The notes: generated by a model from the letters alone, not told the origin. Shown: positions 35,228 to 45,350, counted from the stretch's first letter. The stretch is 64,000 bases of DNA from Modicisalibacter xianhensis (GCF_900113605.1 NZ_FOPY01000007.1:124001-188000), one strand, 5' to 3'. Numbers and translations: made by a program.

Positions 35228-35899
35228 ATGGGCGCGCTCGACGCTTTGGTGGCTGGCGGGCTGTTGATGCTACCTATCCTCGGCTGTTCGCTGGTGGCTA
35301 CGGCCATCATCATCGAACGCCTGTGGAGTCTACGTGCATCACGCATTGCACCCGCGGGACTCAGTACGCAGGTGTGCGAACTGATTCACAAGGGCCAAGT
35401 CAATCTCAACTGGCTGGAGAACCATTCTCCGCTGGGGTCGATCTTGGCTGCCGGATTGCGCAATGTGCGGCTGGGGCATGAGCAGGTGCGTGCACGCCTT
35501 CAGGAAGCGGCAACGGCGGTGATCCATGACATGGAGCGCTTTCTCAGCCCGCTGGGTACGATTGCCTCGATCACGCCGTTGATCGGGCTGCTGGGAACCG
35601 TCGTGGGCATGATCAAGGTGTTCGCCGTGATCGTCGCCGCCCATGGCGTCGAGCGCACCGCCGATCTCGCCGGAGGCATCTCCCAGGCGCTGGTGACAAC
35701 GGCGGCCGGCCTGACCGTGGCCATTCCCGCGCTGATATTCCACCGCTACTTCCAGCGCCGGGTCGAGGAGCTGACGGTGCGCATGGAAGAACAGGCGAGC
35801 CAGGTGGTCGACTACCTGGCACATCACCAGGGGGAACTAACCTTGGCCGAACGCCACGAGGCCCACGAGCGCCCCTTGGCCAGGGGGAAGCGGGCATGA
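35228..35899 (+). CDS. MotA/TolQ/ExbB family proton-channel protein
   Basis: The 223-residue protein has three membrane helices: one near residues 10-32 and two around 110-135 and 155-180, with the family-typical SPLGTIASITPLIGLLGTVVGM. With the ExbD/TolR-like partner encoded next, it would use the proton gradient to drive an envelope process. In this genomic position (before lpxK and kdsB) pseudomonads carry a similar pair. Which TonB or other partner it energises is not visible. AGGAGA precedes the ATG. Confidence 0.92.
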   Translation: MGALDALVAGGLLMLPILGCSLVATAIIIERLWSLRASRIAPAGLSTQVCELIHKGQVNLNWLENHSPLGSILAAGLRNVRLGHEQVRARLQEAATAVIHDMERFLSPLGTIASITPLIGLLGTVVGMIKVFAVIVAAHGVERTADLAGGISQALVTTAAGLTVAIPALIFHRYFQRRVEELTVRMEEQASQVVDYLAHHQGELTLAERHEAHERPLARGKRA

Positions 35900-36330
35900 A
35901 ATTCGTCCGGCCGCGGCGCGATCCGGTCGAGATCAACCTGACACCACTCATCGATGTGGTGTTCCTGCTGTTGATCTTCTTCATGGTATCGACCACCTTC
36001 GAAACGCGCCAGGCACTGGAACTGACACTGCCGGAGAGCCAGGCCGGCGCACCGGCCGAGCCCTCGGCGCCGGTCACGCTGACCGTCGACGCCGCAGGCA
36101 ACTACCGGTTGGGTGAGCGCTCCCTGGCATCGCTTGAGGCCCTGCATGACGCCTTGGCCGACCAAGCGCCTGCGGCCCGTGAACATGGGCTGGTGATCGA
36201 AGCCGATGCAGCCACGGCCCATGCCGATGTGGTCGCCGCCCTGGACCAGGTTGCCATGCTTGGCATCCAGCGTGTGCGCATCGCTACCCGGCAAGGGGCA
36301 CAAATACATGAACGAGCGGAGTCGCCGTGA
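35896..36330 (+). CDS. ExbD/TolR family biopolymer transport protein
   Basis: The 144-residue protein has a short cytoplasmic N-terminus, one membrane helix containing the essential proton-path aspartate (Asp20 in TPLIDVVFLLLIFFMV), and a periplasmic domain. It overlaps the ExbB-like gene by four bases (ATGA) and its end overlaps the msbA start by four bases. The tight coupling with msbA and lpxK suggests envelope biogenesis, but the substrate is unknown. Confidence 0.93.
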   Translation: MKFVRPRRDPVEINLTPLIDVVFLLLIFFMVSTTFETRQALELTLPESQAGAPAEPSAPVTLTVDAAGNYRLGERSLASLEALHDALADQAPAAREHGLVIEADAATAHADVVAALDQVAMLGIQRVRIATRQGAQIHERAESP

Positions 36331-38069
36331 CCCAAGCAACCAGCTGGACTCTCTATCGTCGTCTGCTTGGCTACGTCAAGCCGTACTGGAAATGGTTTGC
36401 GGCAGCGATCGTGGGCTATGCCATCTATGCGGCGTCGAGCACGGCGCTGGCCGAGATGATGAAGCGCCTGATCGATGGTATCCAGAATCCCGACGCTGCC
36501 TTTCGCGTCTATCTGCCGCTGTTCGTGATCGGCATGTTCGCCGCGCGCGGTGTCGGGACCTTCCTGGGAACCTATTGCATGAGCAACGTGGCGCGTAACG
36601 TGGTCCACGACCTGCGTTGCGAGGTGTTCAATCACATGCTGCACCTGTCGGGACGGTTCTTCGACTCGCATTCCAGCGGGCATCTGATTTCCCGGGTCAC
36701 CTATCATGTCGAGCAGGTGACTGGCGCGGCCACCAAGTCGATTACGATCCTGTTGCGCGAGGGACTGTTCGTCATCGGCCTGCTCTCTTACCTGCTCTGG
36801 ACCAACTGGATGTTGACCCTGGTCTTCCTTGCCGTGACACCACTGATCGGCTGGGTGGTCAGCGTGGCCAGCAAGCGTTTTCGCAAGCTGTCGCGGCGTA
36901 TCCAGACGTCGATGGGCGACGTGACCCACGTGGCTTCCGAAGCGCTGACCGGTTATCGCGTGGTACGCACTCACGGCGCCGAAGAGTACGAGAAGCGCCG
37001 CTTTGCCAAGGCCAGCAATTACAACCGCGAACAAAGCATGAAAGAGGCGCTGACCAAGGCCACCAGTACGCCGATCATCCAACTGTTGATTGCCGTGGCC
37101 CTGGCCGGCCTGGTGTGGCTGGCCATGGCGCCTGAGCTGATGGCCAACATGACCGCAGGCGAGTTCGTCGCGTTCATCACGGCTGCCTCGCTGATGGCCA
37201 AGCCCGTCAAGCAGCTCACTGAAATCAATGGCGAGATCCAGAAGGGATTGGCCGCCTCGCAGGAGCTGTTCGGCTTGCTCGAGGTGCCCCGCGAAAAGGA
37301 TGAAGGGACACGCATGCCCGAGGGGCTCGAGGGGCGTGTGGCCTTCGAAGGCGTGCGTTTCGCCTATGGCGAGGATCAGCCCGAGGTTCTCAAGGGAATC
37401 GACATCGAGGTGGCGCCGGGCGAGATGATCGCCATCGTGGGGCGCTCCGGCAGCGGCAAGTCGACGCTGGTGGGGCTGTTGCCGCGCTTCTACCATCCCA
37501 CGGCGGGGCGCGTCACGATAGACGATATCGATATCGATGAATATCGGCTTTCGCCGCTGCGTCAACAGATTGCGCTGGTCTCCCAGCAGGTCACGCTGTT
37601 CAACGCTACCATCGCAGAAAACATTGCCTATGGTGACCCTGGCGCCAGCCGCGAGCGGATCGAGGCGGCAGCCCGCTCGGCCTACGCCAGCGAGTTCATC
37701 GAGCGCTTGCCCAACGGCTACGATACGGTCATCGGCGACAATGGTGTGATGCTCTCCGGCGGTCAGCGTCAGCGCCTGGCAATTGCCCGGGCCATCTTCA
37801 AGAATGCGCCGATCCTGGTACTCGACGAAGCCACGTCGGCTCTGGACACCGAGTCCGAGCGCTATATCCAGAAGGCGCTCGAGGAAGTCTGTCGCGGGCG
37901 CACCACGTTCGTGATCGCGCATCGTCTGTCGACCATCGAGCGCGCCGATCGCATCCTGGTCATGGAGCAGGGCCAGATCGTCGAAAGTGGCACGCATGCG
38001 TCACTGCTCGAGCAAGAGGGGGCCTATGCTGCGCTTTACCGCCTTCAGTTCCAGGAGGCCACCGCGTGA
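36327..38069 (+). CDS. msbA: Lipid A export ABC transporter ATP-binding/permease
   Basis: The 580-residue half-transporter flips lipid A-core across the inner membrane as a homodimer. It has six membrane helices in residues 20-310 and a nucleotide-binding domain with Walker A (GRSGSGKSTLVGLL), signature (LSGGQRQRLAIARAI) and Walker B (ILVLDEATSALD). The GTG start overlaps the exbD-like stop and has GGAG upstream. Its stop overlaps the lpxK start by four bases, the usual msbA-lpxK pairing. Confidence 0.96.
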   Translation: MTQATSWTLYRRLLGYVKPYWKWFAAAIVGYAIYAASSTALAEMMKRLIDGIQNPDAAFRVYLPLFVIGMFAARGVGTFLGTYCMSNVARNVVHDLRCEVFNHMLHLSGRFFDSHSSGHLISRVTYHVEQVTGAATKSITILLREGLFVIGLLSYLLWTNWMLTLVFLAVTPLIGWVVSVASKRFRKLSRRIQTSMGDVTHVASEALTGYRVVRTHGAEEYEKRRFAKASNYNREQSMKEALTKATSTPIIQLLIAVALAGLVWLAMAPELMANMTAGEFVAFITAASLMAKPVKQLTEINGEIQKGLAASQELFGLLEVPREKDEGTRMPEGLEGRVAFEGVRFAYGEDQPEVLKGIDIEVAPGEMIAIVGRSGSGKSTLVGLLPRFYHPTAGRVTIDDIDIDEYRLSPLRQQIALVSQQVTLFNATIAENIAYGDPGASRERIEAAARSAYASEFIERLPNGYDTVIGDNGVMLSGGQRQRLAIARAIFKNAPILVLDEATSALDTESERYIQKALEEVCRGRTTFVIAHRLSTIERADRILVMEQGQIVESGTHASLLEQEGAYAALYRLQFQEATA

Positions 38070-39079
38070 GCCGCTGGGTCGACGCCTGGTATCGCGACGC
38101 CGCCTGGCTGCATGCGCTGCGTCCTCTGGAGCGCATCTATCGCAGTGCAGTCGCACGCCGTGACGCCGCTTATCGCAGCGGTCGCAAGCCAGTCTGGCAG
38201 GCACCGGTGCCGGTGGTCGTGGTCGGCAACATTACTCTGGGAGGTACCGGCAAGTCGCCGCTGGTGGCCTGGTTGGGACGCTGGCTGAGCGAGCACGGCT
38301 GGCGGCCGGGTATCGTCTCGCGCGGCTATGGCGGGCAGGCACCAGGCTATCCGTTCTACGTGCGGGACGATGCCGAAGTGGCGCATGCCGGTGACGAGCC
38401 ATTGATGCTGGCCCAGCAGACCGGGTTGCCTGTGGTGGTCGATCCGGACCGGCCGCGTGGCGCGAGACGGCTAATCGATGCCGGCTGCGATATCCTGATA
38501 TCCGATGACGGGCTACAGCATCTGGCCTTGGGGCGTGATCTCGAATTGGTGGTGGTGGATGGCCAGCGGGGGCTGGGTAACGGTCGCTGTCTGCCGGCCG
38601 GGCCCTTGCGTGAGCCGAGCTCGCGGCTGTCCCGGGTCGATGCGGTCATCGTCAATGGCGATACGGCCCGTGAGTTGCCCATCGATGGCTACCGGATGCA
38701 CTTGCAGCCTTCGCGCTGGCGACATCTCATCGATGGCGTGTGCTACCCGGTGGACAAGCAACCGTTTTCTGGGCGTGTCCATGCCTTGGCAGGCATCGGC
38801 CACCCGTCACGCTTCTTCGCCACGTTGTCGTCGCTGGGCGTGGAAGTCGATACGCATCCCTTTCCGGATCATCACCGATTTTCCGCCAGCGACCTACGTT
38901 TTACCGATAACCGTCCTGTCGTCATGACGGCCAAGGACGCCGTGAAATGCCGCCCCTTCGCCAACGAGCGTTGCTGGGCGCTGGATGTCGAAGCTTGTCC
39001 CGAGCCGGCCTTCGTCGACTGGCTGGGCGAGCGGCTCGAGGCACTTCGATCCGCCGAACGAGAGGAACACGATGGATAA
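38066..39079 (+). CDS. lpxK: Tetraacyldisaccharide 4'-kinase
   Basis: The 337-residue kinase phosphorylates the 4'-position of tetraacyldisaccharide-1-phosphate to make lipid IVA at the inner membrane. It has an N-terminal membrane-associated helix (AWLHALRPLERIYR) and a P-loop (VGNITLGGTGKSP) plus the DDGLQHLALGRDLE block typical of LpxK. Start is GTG with GGAGG upstream, overlapping msbA. The end overlaps the trm112-like gene by eight bases. Confidence 0.95.
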   Translation: MSRWVDAWYRDAAWLHALRPLERIYRSAVARRDAAYRSGRKPVWQAPVPVVVVGNITLGGTGKSPLVAWLGRWLSEHGWRPGIVSRGYGGQAPGYPFYVRDDAEVAHAGDEPLMLAQQTGLPVVVDPDRPRGARRLIDAGCDILISDDGLQHLALGRDLELVVVDGQRGLGNGRCLPAGPLREPSSRLSRVDAVIVNGDTARELPIDGYRMHLQPSRWRHLIDGVCYPVDKQPFSGRVHALAGIGHPSRFFATLSSLGVEVDTHPFPDHHRFSASDLRFTDNRPVVMTAKDAVKCRPFANERCWALDVEACPEPAFVDWLGERLEALRSAEREEHDG

Positions 39080-39305
39080 GGAACTGTTGGCTATGCTGGT
39101 CTGCCCGCTGTGTCAGGGCAAACTCAAGTACGACCGTGAGCGGGGAGAACTGAAGTGCCACTTTGATGGCCTGGCCTATCCCATTCGCGACGATATCCCC
39201 GTGATGCTCGAGGAAGAAGCCCGAGTCATGGATGCCGATGAGAAGCTGAACAGCTCGCCGGCCCGGATGCCGAATGCCCCGGGGACGGGAAACCCGCTGT
39301 CATGA
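39072..39305 (+). CDS. Trm112 family (YcaR) protein
   Basis: The 77-residue protein has the Trm112-like zinc-ribbon fold: CPLCQGKL near the N-terminus and a later [19 protein letters not shown] segment. Only part of the usual zinc-binding cysteine set is present, as is common in this bacterial family. It lies between lpxK and kdsB, overlapping both, as in many proteobacteria. A role as a small partner or chaperone for nearby enzymes is assumed, not shown. Confidence 0.93.
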   Translation: MDKELLAMLVCPLCQGKLKYDRERGELKCHFDGLAYPIRDDIPVMLEEEARVMDADEKLNSSPARMPNAPGTGNPLS

Positions 39306-40078
39306 CCGGGTTCGTCGTCGTCATTCCCGCGCGCTATGGCTCAAGTCGCCTACCCGGCAAGCCATTGCTGGAGATCGACGGCAGGCCGATGGTGGCACAC
39401 GTCTGGCAACGTGCCTCGGAGAGTGCGGCGACACGTATTGTCGTTGCGACCGATGACCAGCGAATCGTCGAGGCGGTCAAGGCCTTCGGTGGCGAAGCGA
39501 TCATGACCCGGGCCGATCATCCCTCGGGCACCGATCGCCTGGCCGAGGTGGCACGGTGCCTGAAACTGGACGACGATACCATCGTCGTCAACGTTCAGGG
39601 CGACGAGCCGTTGCTGCCGGCCGCCTTGATCGATCAGGTTGCGGTACGCCTCGAAGAGGATGCTCAAGCCTCGATTGCCACCCTGGCCGAGCCGATCGGC
39701 GATGTCGATACGCTGTTCAATCCCAACGTGGTCAAGGTGGTCCGCGACGTTCATGGACGCGCGTTGTATTTCTCCCGGGCACCGATTCCCTGGGACCGCG
39801 AGGGCTTCACGTCGCGGCCGGCGCTGCTCGATACCGATGCCTGGCTGCGGCACGTCGGCCTCTATGCTTACCGGGCCGGCTTCCTGGCGGAGTATGTCGA
39901 CTGGCTGCCCAGCCCGCTGGAACAGCTCGAGCAACTCGAGCAACTTCGCGCCCTGCACCATGGTCATTGCATTCAGGTCGCCCTGAGTACCGAACCGCAC
40001 CCTGCCGGCGTGGATACGCCAGATGACCTGCAGCGGGTTCGTCAGTACATCGAGCGCAATGCACCGGGAGGAAAATGA
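39302..40078 (+). CDS. kdsB: 3-deoxy-manno-octulosonate cytidylyltransferase
   Basis: The 258-residue enzyme activates KDO with CTP to CMP-KDO for lipopolysaccharide core synthesis. It shows the nucleotide-binding start [15 protein letters not shown], the [11 protein letters not shown] motif and [11 protein letters not shown]. The start overlaps the preceding stop (ATGA). Length is slightly above the E. coli enzyme (248). It is cytoplasmic. Confidence 0.96.
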   Translation: MTGFVVVIPARYGSSRLPGKPLLEIDGRPMVAHVWQRASESAATRIVVATDDQRIVEAVKAFGGEAIMTRADHPSGTDRLAEVARCLKLDDDTIVVNVQGDEPLLPAALIDQVAVRLEEDAQASIATLAEPIGDVDTLFNPNVVKVVRDVHGRALYFSRAPIPWDREGFTSRPALLDTDAWLRHVGLYAYRAGFLAEYVDWLPSPLEQLEQLEQLRALHHGHCIQVALSTEPHPAGVDTPDDLQRVRQYIERNAPGGK

Positions 40079-40081
40079 TCG

Positions 40082-40555
40082 ATGCGTGTTCTGTTCGTCT
40101 GTCTGGGTAACATCTGCCGTTCGCCCTCTGCCGAAGGAGTGTTTCGGGCGCATCTGGCGCAAGCCGGGCTGACCGATCGTGTCGAGGTGGATTCCTGCGG
40201 TGTCGGCGACTGGCATGTCGGCAAGGGTCCCGATCCGCGGGCGCTTGATGCTGCGCGCCGGCGCGGCATCGATATTTCGGCGCTTCGTGCCCGCCAACTT
40301 GCGCCCACCGACTATCAGCATTTCGATTACATTCTGGCCATGGATCACGACAATCTGGAGGCGATCCGTCAAGGATGCCCGTCCTCGTGTCGCGCTCATA
40401 TCGGCTTGTTTCTGGAGTTCGCCGGTGAGCGCGATCGAGCCGTGCCCGATCCCTACTACGGGGGTGAGCAGGGTTTCGAAGACGTGCTCGACCTGATCGA
40501 GGCGGCCAGTGACGGCCTGATCGAGGAGCTTCGCCAGCGGCTGTCCCGCCAATGA
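40082..40555 (+). CDS. Low molecular weight protein-tyrosine phosphatase
   Basis: The 157-residue phosphatase carries the P-loop C(x)5R as Cys7 to Arg13 (VCLGNICRSPSAEG) and the general-acid aspartate in PDPYYGG near residue 122. In other bacteria such enzymes counteract tyrosine kinases that control exopolysaccharide synthesis; no kinase is in the window. It lies three bases after kdsB and overlaps murB by four bases. Confidence 0.93.
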   Translation: MRVLFVCLGNICRSPSAEGVFRAHLAQAGLTDRVEVDSCGVGDWHVGKGPDPRALDAARRRGIDISALRARQLAPTDYQHFDYILAMDHDNLEAIRQGCPSSCRAHIGLFLEFAGERDRAVPDPYYGGEQGFEDVLDLIEAASDGLIEELRQRLSRQ

Positions 40556-41568
40556 TGCGTCGGGATGTCGATTTGCAGCGGGCCAATACGTTGGGTCTGC
40601 CGTGCCGTGCCGAACATTTCCTGGCCAGCGACGACCTCGCGGAGATACGTGCGGCCCTGCGACAGGCCAAGGACCATGATTGGTCGTTGACGGTGCTGGG
40701 AGGGGGCAGCAACCTGGTGCTGTATCCGCAGCTGCCTGGGTTGGTGCTGCAGCCAACATTCAGCGACTTTCGCCTGGAGGAGGTCGGTGGCGGTGAGGTG
40801 TTGGCGCATGTTGGAGCAGGCAGGGACTGGCCGAGCCTGGTCGTTGCCCTAGCCGAATGTGGACTATGGGGCACCGAGAATCTGGCTTTGATTCCCGGCC
40901 ATGCCGGCGCTGCGCCCATCCAGAATATCGGTGCCTACGGTGTGGAGCTTGCCGACGTGCTCGAGGAAGTGCACCTGCTGGATCGGGAGGGGCAAGAGCG
41001 GCAGTTGCACCGCGACGAGTGTGCCTTCGGTTACCGCGACAGTATCTTCAAGCATGAGCTGAAAAACCGGGTCGTGATCACGAGGCTCGTGCTGCGTCTC
41101 AGCCGTCATGCGACACCCCGGCTCGACTATGGCGATCTGGCCTCGCGCGTTGCCTCGGTCTCGCCCAGAGCATTGGACGTGGTGGACGCAGTCAGTGCCA
41201 TCCGCCGCGAGAAGCTGCCCGATCCGCGACATGTCGGTAACGCCGGCAGCTTCTTCAAGAATCCGGTGGTGGCCGCCGACAAGGCGCAGCAATTGCTCGA
41301 GCGGTATCCGCAAATGCCGCATTTTCCGCTGGCGGAGGGGGGCGTCAAGCTGGCGGCAGGGTGGTTGATTGATCAATGCGGGCTGAAGGGCGTTCGCGAT
41401 GGCCACGTCGGGGTGCATGATCGTCAGGCGCTGGTACTCGTGCATCATGGCGGCGGCAGTGCCGAGGAGTTGCTGGCGCTGGCAGCGCACGTGTCGGCAT
41501 CCGTCCAGGAGCGTTTCGGTGTCGCCCTGGATCGTGAACCCCGGCTCATGGGCAAGCCGGAAACCTGA
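40552..41568 (+). CDS. murB: UDP-N-acetylenolpyruvoylglucosamine reductase
   Basis: The 338-residue FAD enzyme performs the NADPH-dependent reduction that completes UDP-MurNAc synthesis. FAD-binding segments include TVLGGGSNLVL and LIPGHAGAAPIQNIGAYGVEL. The catalytic serine lies in NAGSFFKNPVV, and the C-terminal glutamate in the terminal domain. It is the longer type I form, as in E. coli. It ends the plus-strand envelope run before a strong terminator. Confidence 0.95.
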   Translation: MMRRDVDLQRANTLGLPCRAEHFLASDDLAEIRAALRQAKDHDWSLTVLGGGSNLVLYPQLPGLVLQPTFSDFRLEEVGGGEVLAHVGAGRDWPSLVVALAECGLWGTENLALIPGHAGAAPIQNIGAYGVELADVLEEVHLLDREGQERQLHRDECAFGYRDSIFKHELKNRVVITRLVLRLSRHATPRLDYGDLASRVASVSPRALDVVDAVSAIRREKLPDPRHVGNAGSFFKNPVVAADKAQQLLERYPQMPHFPLAEGGVKLAAGWLIDQCGLKGVRDGHVGVHDRQALVLVHHGGGSAEELLALAAHVSASVQERFGVALDREPRLMGKPET

Positions 41569-41591
41569 TGTAAAAAAAGGGAGCGGCAAAT

Positions 41592-41625
41592 AAAAAACCC
41601 GTCAGGCATGACCTGACGGGTTTTT
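41592..41625. terminator. Bidirectional terminator between murB and tRNA-Met
   Basis: CCCGTCAGG pairs with CCTGACGGG around a 5-base loop, flanked by six A and five T. It can end murB transcription on the plus strand and the ychF/tRNA-Met transcript on the minus strand. Confidence 0.95.
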
Positions 41626-41636
41626 GGTAATCGCTG

Positions 41637-41713
41637 TGGTGGCTACGCCCTGATTCGAACAGGGGACCCCATCATTATGAGTGATGTGCTCTAACCAGCT
41701 GAGCTACGTAGCC
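41637..41713 (-). tRNA. tRNA-Met (CAT anticodon, elongator)
   Basis: The minus strand reads as a full cloverleaf beginning GGCTACGTAGCTCAG, with anticodon stem-loop ATCACTCATAATGAT (anticodon CAT), T-loop GTTCGAATC and an encoded CCA end. A 7-bp acceptor stem GGCTACG/CGTAGCC is complete. The lack of a mismatched first pair and the sequence as a whole fit the elongator methionine tRNA rather than the initiator. It lies downstream of ychF. Confidence 0.97.
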
Positions 41714-41779
41714 GTCCAACGGGGGCGAATATTACGCGTAACCGGCTGATACGTCAACCTTTACGTGCTCTCTCCCGTT

Positions 41780-42871
41780 TCAGACATTGAACCGGAAGTG
41801 GACCACGTCACCATCCTTCACCACGTAGTCCTTACCTTCCAGGCGCCACTTGCCGGCATCCTTGGCCGCTTGCTCGCCGCCCAGGGAGACGAAATCGTCG
41901 TAGCTCACGACCTCGGCGCGGATGAAACCCTTCTGGAAGTCGGTGTGAATCACGCCGGCGGCTTCCGGTGCAGTCGCTCCGACCTTGACCGTCCAGGCAC
42001 GCACCTCCTTGACGCCTGCGGTGAAGTAGGTCTGCAAGCCAAGCAGGGCATAACCGGCACGGATCACGCGATCCAGTCCGGGCTCTTCCATACCCATCTC
42101 ATCGAGAAACATGCTGCGCTCCTCGTCGTCGAGTTCGGCAATCTCGGCCTCGAGCTGGTTGCATACCGGCACTACCACCGCATCTTCCTCGGCAGCGATC
42201 TCGCGCACGGTGTCCAGGTAGTGATTGTTCTCGAAGCCATCCTCGTTGACGTTGGCGATGTACATGGTCGGCTTCAGCGTCAGGAACCCAAAACTCTTCA
42301 ACTGGCGCTTTTCGTCGTCATCGAGCCCGAAACTGCGTAGCGGCAGGCCCTCGGCCAGGTGCGGCTGGATACGGTCCAGGATGGCCTTGGTGGCGATGGC
42401 GTCCTTGTCGCCGCTCTTGACCACGCGGGTCAGTCGCTGGATAGCGCGGTCGACCGTGTCGAGGTCGGCCAGGGCCAGTTCCATGTTGATGATTTCGATA
42501 TCGGCGCGTGGATCGACCTGGTTGGCGACATGAATGACATTGTCGTTATCAAAGCAGCGGACCACATGGGCGATGGCATCGGTTTCGCGAATGTTGGCGA
42601 GGAACTGGTTTCCCAGTCCTTCACCCTTGGAAGCCCCTTCCACCAGACCGGCGATATCCACGAACTCCATGGTAGTGGGGACCACTTTCTCGGGCTTGAC
42701 GATCTCGGCCAGCTTGTCGAGACGGGGGTCAGGCATCGGCACGATGCCAGTATTGGGCTCGATGGTACAGAACGGAAAGTTCTCGGCGTCGATACCGGAC
42801 TTGGTCAATGCATTGAAAAGCGTGGACTTGCCGACATTGGGCAGGCCGACGATGCCGCAATTGAAACCCAT
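41780..42871 (-). CDS. ychF: Redox-regulated ATPase/GTPase YchF
   Basis: The 363-residue Obg-family P-loop protein has the G1 motif [14 protein letters not shown], a [15 protein letters not shown]3 region, a coiled-coil insertion, and a C-terminal TGS domain with the usual ending. YchF prefers ATP and is involved in stress responses at the ribosome. AGGA lies before the ATG at 42871; in-frame starts upstream add unrelated residues. It follows pth, the normal order in gammaproteobacteria. Confidence 0.96.
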   Translation of the reverse strand: MGFNCGIVGLPNVGKSTLFNALTKSGIDAENFPFCTIEPNTGIVPMPDPRLDKLAEIVKPEKVVPTTMEFVDIAGLVEGASKGEGLGNQFLANIRETDAIAHVVRCFDNDNVIHVANQVDPRADIEIINMELALADLDTVDRAIQRLTRVVKSGDKDAIATKAILDRIQPHLAEGLPLRSFGLDDDEKRQLKSFGFLTLKPTMYIANVNEDGFENNHYLDTVREIAAEEDAVVVPVCNQLEAEIAELDDEERSMFLDEMGMEEPGLDRVIRAGYALLGLQTYFTAGVKEVRAWTVKVGATAPEAAGVIHTDFQKGFIRAEVVSYDDFVSLGGEQAAKDAGKWRLEGKDYVVKDGDVVHFRFNV

Positions 42872-43044
42872 GGTGTGTTCCTGGAGAGCTGATGCTTGGA
42901 TTAGAACCTGACTGAAAGATGCCATCGTTCGACGGCTTCAGGCAGAACCTAGAGAATGGCGGGCATTTTACGGGAAAAGCGTGTCGATCTGTACGCTTGA
43001 AGAGACAAGAAATCGTGTTCCGCTTGCGCGGCAGAGCGACCGGC

Positions 43045-43629
43045 CTAGGGTTTGAAGCTGTGCAGGCGATTCATCGCCTTGGCCCAATCTCCTTTCAAGG
43101 CATCAGGTAGCGTGACAAGACATTCTTCGATAGCGGCGTCGATGGCCTGTCGTTCTGCCTTGCCGGGACGACCAAGCACGTAATTGGTGACCAGCTTGGC
43201 ATCACCGGGATGGCCGATACCGATGCGCAGACGATGGAAAGCGTTATTGTTGCCCAAGGCGCGAATGCTGTCACGCAGGCCGTTGTGACCACCGTGACCG
43301 CCGCCTTGCTTGTAGCGGGCAGTGCCCGGGGCGATATCCAGCTCGTCATGGGCGACGAGCAATTCCTCGGGGACCAGTTTGAAGAACTGACAGAGAGCGG
43401 CGACAGCCCCACCGCTGCGATTCATGAAGGTGGTCGGGTTGAGCAGGTGCAGCTCGTGACCGGCGAAATTGACCTTGGCATAAAGCCCCAGGAATTTCTT
43501 CTCCACGCGCAGGGGAGTGTGGCTGTCGCGCGCAATGGCTTCCACCAGCCAGGCGCCCGCGTTGTGCCGGGTGTCTTCGTACTCGGCCCCGGGATTGCCC
43601 AGGCCGATGATCGCTTTCACTTGGCTCAT
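43045..43629 (-). CDS. pth: Peptidyl-tRNA hydrolase
   Basis: The 194-residue enzyme recycles peptidyl-tRNAs that drop off ribosomes. It has the catalytic histidine in [10 protein letters not shown] (His22), the [10 protein letters not shown] block, the aspartate in [10 protein letters not shown] and the [11 protein letters not shown] motif. It lies 37 bases after rplY on the same strand and 173 bases before ychF. That gap (42872-43044) shows no clear element. Confidence 0.96.
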   Translation of the reverse strand: MSQVKAIIGLGNPGAEYEDTRHNAGAWLVEAIARDSHTPLRVEKKFLGLYAKVNFAGHELHLLNPTTFMNRSGGAVAALCQFFKLVPEELLVAHDELDIAPGTARYKQGGGHGGHNGLRDSIRALGNNNAFHRLRIGIGHPGDAKLVTNYVLGRPGKAERQAIDAAIEECLVTLPDALKGDWAKAMNRLHSFKP

Positions 43630-43666
43630 GCGAACGCCTTGCTGTGGTTGACCTCAAGGCAGCCGA

Positions 43667-44311
43667 TTACTCGGCGCTGCCTTCTTCCTCGCCGCTTTCC
43701 GTGCCTTCTTCGTCAGTGTCGCTGGCGCTGACGGTCGGACGAGTCACGCTGACGATACCGGCGTCGTGGTCTTCGCCGTGGGTCAGGGCGACCAGGGTGA
43801 CACCTTCCGGCAGCTTGAGGTCGGACAGGTGCAGCGTGGAACCGAGCTCGAGGTCGGCAACGTCGACTTCGAGGTATTCCGGCAGGTTCTTGGGCAGGCA
43901 GCTGATTTCCACATCAGTGGCCAGCACGTGCAGAACACCGCCTTCGTCCTTGACACCCTTGCACTTGTCTTCACCCACGACGTGCAGCGGCACGTGCAGG
44001 GTCATCTCGTGCGTTGCGTCGACACGCAGGAAGTCGGCATGGGTCACCAACGCCTTGTAGGGGTGGCGTTGCAGATCACGGATGACGACCTGTTCGTTGC
44101 TGCCTTCGACATCGATATTGATGATGGAAGAGAAGAACGCCTCGTCCTCGATGGCCTTGTAGAAAGCGGCCTTGTCGAGGGTGATCGGCTGGGGCGTCTT
44201 TTCACCACCATAGATGATGGCGGCAACCTGTTCGTTCGCACGACGCAGGCGGCGGCTCGCACCTTTCCCCAGGTCGTGACGAACATTGGCGGTAAGTTTG
44301 TAATCGGACAT
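43667..44311 (-). CDS. rplY: 50S ribosomal protein L25 (CTC family)
   Basis: The 214-residue protein is the long CTC form of L25: an N-terminal 5S rRNA-binding domain (residues 1-95, [23 protein letters not shown]) and a C-terminal TL5-like domain (about 100-190). The last 30 residues are an acidic tail rich in Glu and Ser. E. coli L25 lacks the second domain. The ATG at 44311 has GAGAGG upstream. A stem-loop precedes it in the leader. Confidence 0.95.
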   Translation of the reverse strand: MSDYKLTANVRHDLGKGASRRLRRANEQVAAIIYGGEKTPQPITLDKAAFYKAIEDEAFFSSIINIDVEGSNEQVVIRDLQRHPYKALVTHADFLRVDATHEMTLHVPLHVVGEDKCKGVKDEGGVLHVLATDVEISCLPKNLPEYLEVDVADLELGSTLHLSDLKLPEGVTLVALTHGEDHDAGIVSVTRPTVSASDTDEEGTESGEEEGSAE

Positions 44312-44337
44312 GGTGTAACCTCTCAGGGTTGAAATAA

Positions 44338-44375
44338 GGAATCGGCACCGCCCGCGACCAAGCGATGCCGATTCC
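44338..44375 (-). promoter_or_regulatory. Stem-loop in the rplY leader
   Basis: On the minus strand GGAATCGGCA and TGCCGATTCC form a perfect 10-bp stem around an 18-base loop, between the prs stop (44409) and the rplY start (44311). A smaller hairpin (GCACC/GGTGC) precedes it. The stem could separate prs and rplY expression or take part in L25 autoregulation, which is known for E. coli rplY. There is no T-run suited to termination directly after it. Confidence 0.5.
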
Positions 44376-44408
44376 GAGAGCACCTAGGGTGCACGTATCC
44401 CGGCGATG

Positions 44409-45350
44409 TCAGTGGAACATCGCGCTGACGGATTCTTCGTTGCTGACGCGGCGAATCGCCTCGGCAATCAGTCCCGCCACGCTGAGCTGACGGATCTTGC
44501 CGCTACGGCGAGCCAGCTCGGACAGCGGAATGGTATCGGCCACGACGAGTTCGTCAAGCACCGAGCCGGAAATATTGTCCACGGCAGGGCCGGACAGGAT
44601 CGCATGCGTGGCATAGGCGACCACACGGTTGGCGCCGTGATCCTTGAGTGCCTCGGCGGCCTTGCACAGCGTGCCGGCCGTATCGACCATGTCGTCGACG
44701 ACGACGCAGGTGCGGCCTTCGATCTCGCCGATGATGTGCATGACCTGGGCCTGATTGGCCTGAGGGCGGCGCTTGTCGATGATGGCCAGGTCGACGTTGA
44801 GTTGCTTGGCAATGGCGCGGGCGCGCACCACGCCGCCCACGTCGGGAGAGACCACGACCAGATTGTCGTAGTTCTGGCGTTCGATGTCGTCGAGCAGGAT
44901 CGGTGAACCATAGACGTTGTCCACCGGGACGTCGAAGAAGCCCTGGATCTGGTCGGCGTGCAGGTCCATGGTCATGACGCGGTCGACGCCGGCCTTGACC
45001 ATCATGTCGGCCACGACCTTGGCGGAAATCGGCACCCGAGCCGAGCGTACCCGGCGATCCTGACGCGCATAGCCGAAGTAGGGAACCACGGCGGTGATTC
45101 GCGCAGCGGAGGCACGACGCAGTGCATCCACCATCAGAATCAGTTCCATCAGGTTGTCATTGGTCGGGGCGCAGGTGGACTGCAGAATGAAGACGTCCTT
45201 GCCGCGAACGTTCTCGTTGATTTCGACCGCGATCTCGCCATCGCTGAACTGGCCGACCGTGGCATGGCCCAGCCGGTTGTCGAGAGACTCGGCTACCTTG
45301 CGGGCAAGTTCGGGATTGGCGTTCCCGGCGAAAACCATCAATTTAGACAC
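44409..45350 (-). CDS. prs: Ribose-phosphate pyrophosphokinase
   Basis: The 313-residue enzyme makes PRPP from ribose-5-phosphate and ATP for nucleotide, histidine and NAD synthesis. It is highly similar to E. coli Prs: [17 protein letters not shown] start, [36 protein letters not shown], and the PRPP-binding [12 protein letters not shown]. Start is GTG with AAGGTGG upstream. It is downstream of tRNA-Gln, with a 200-base leader (45351-45554) in which I see no clear element. Confidence 0.97.
   Translation of the reverse strand: MSKLMVFAGNANPELARKVAESLDNRLGHATVGQFSDGEIAVEINENVRGKDVFILQSTCAPTNDNLMELILMVDALRRASAARITAVVPYFGYARQDRRVRSARVPISAKVVADMMVKAGVDRVMTMDLHADQIQGFFDVPVDNVYGSPILLDDIERQNYDNLVVVSPDVGGVVRARAIAKQLNVDLAIIDKRRPQANQAQVMHIIGEIEGRTCVVVDDMVDTAGTLCKAAEALKDHGANRVVAYATHAILSGPAVDNISGSVLDELVVADTIPLSELARRSGKIRQLSVAGLIAEAIRRVSNEESVSAMFH

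Noticed and set aside
41641-41713. Initiator tRNA-Met as an alternative for the CAT tRNA
   Set aside because: The first acceptor pair is a normal G-C pair and the sequence follows the elongator type; initiator tRNAs have a mismatched first pair.
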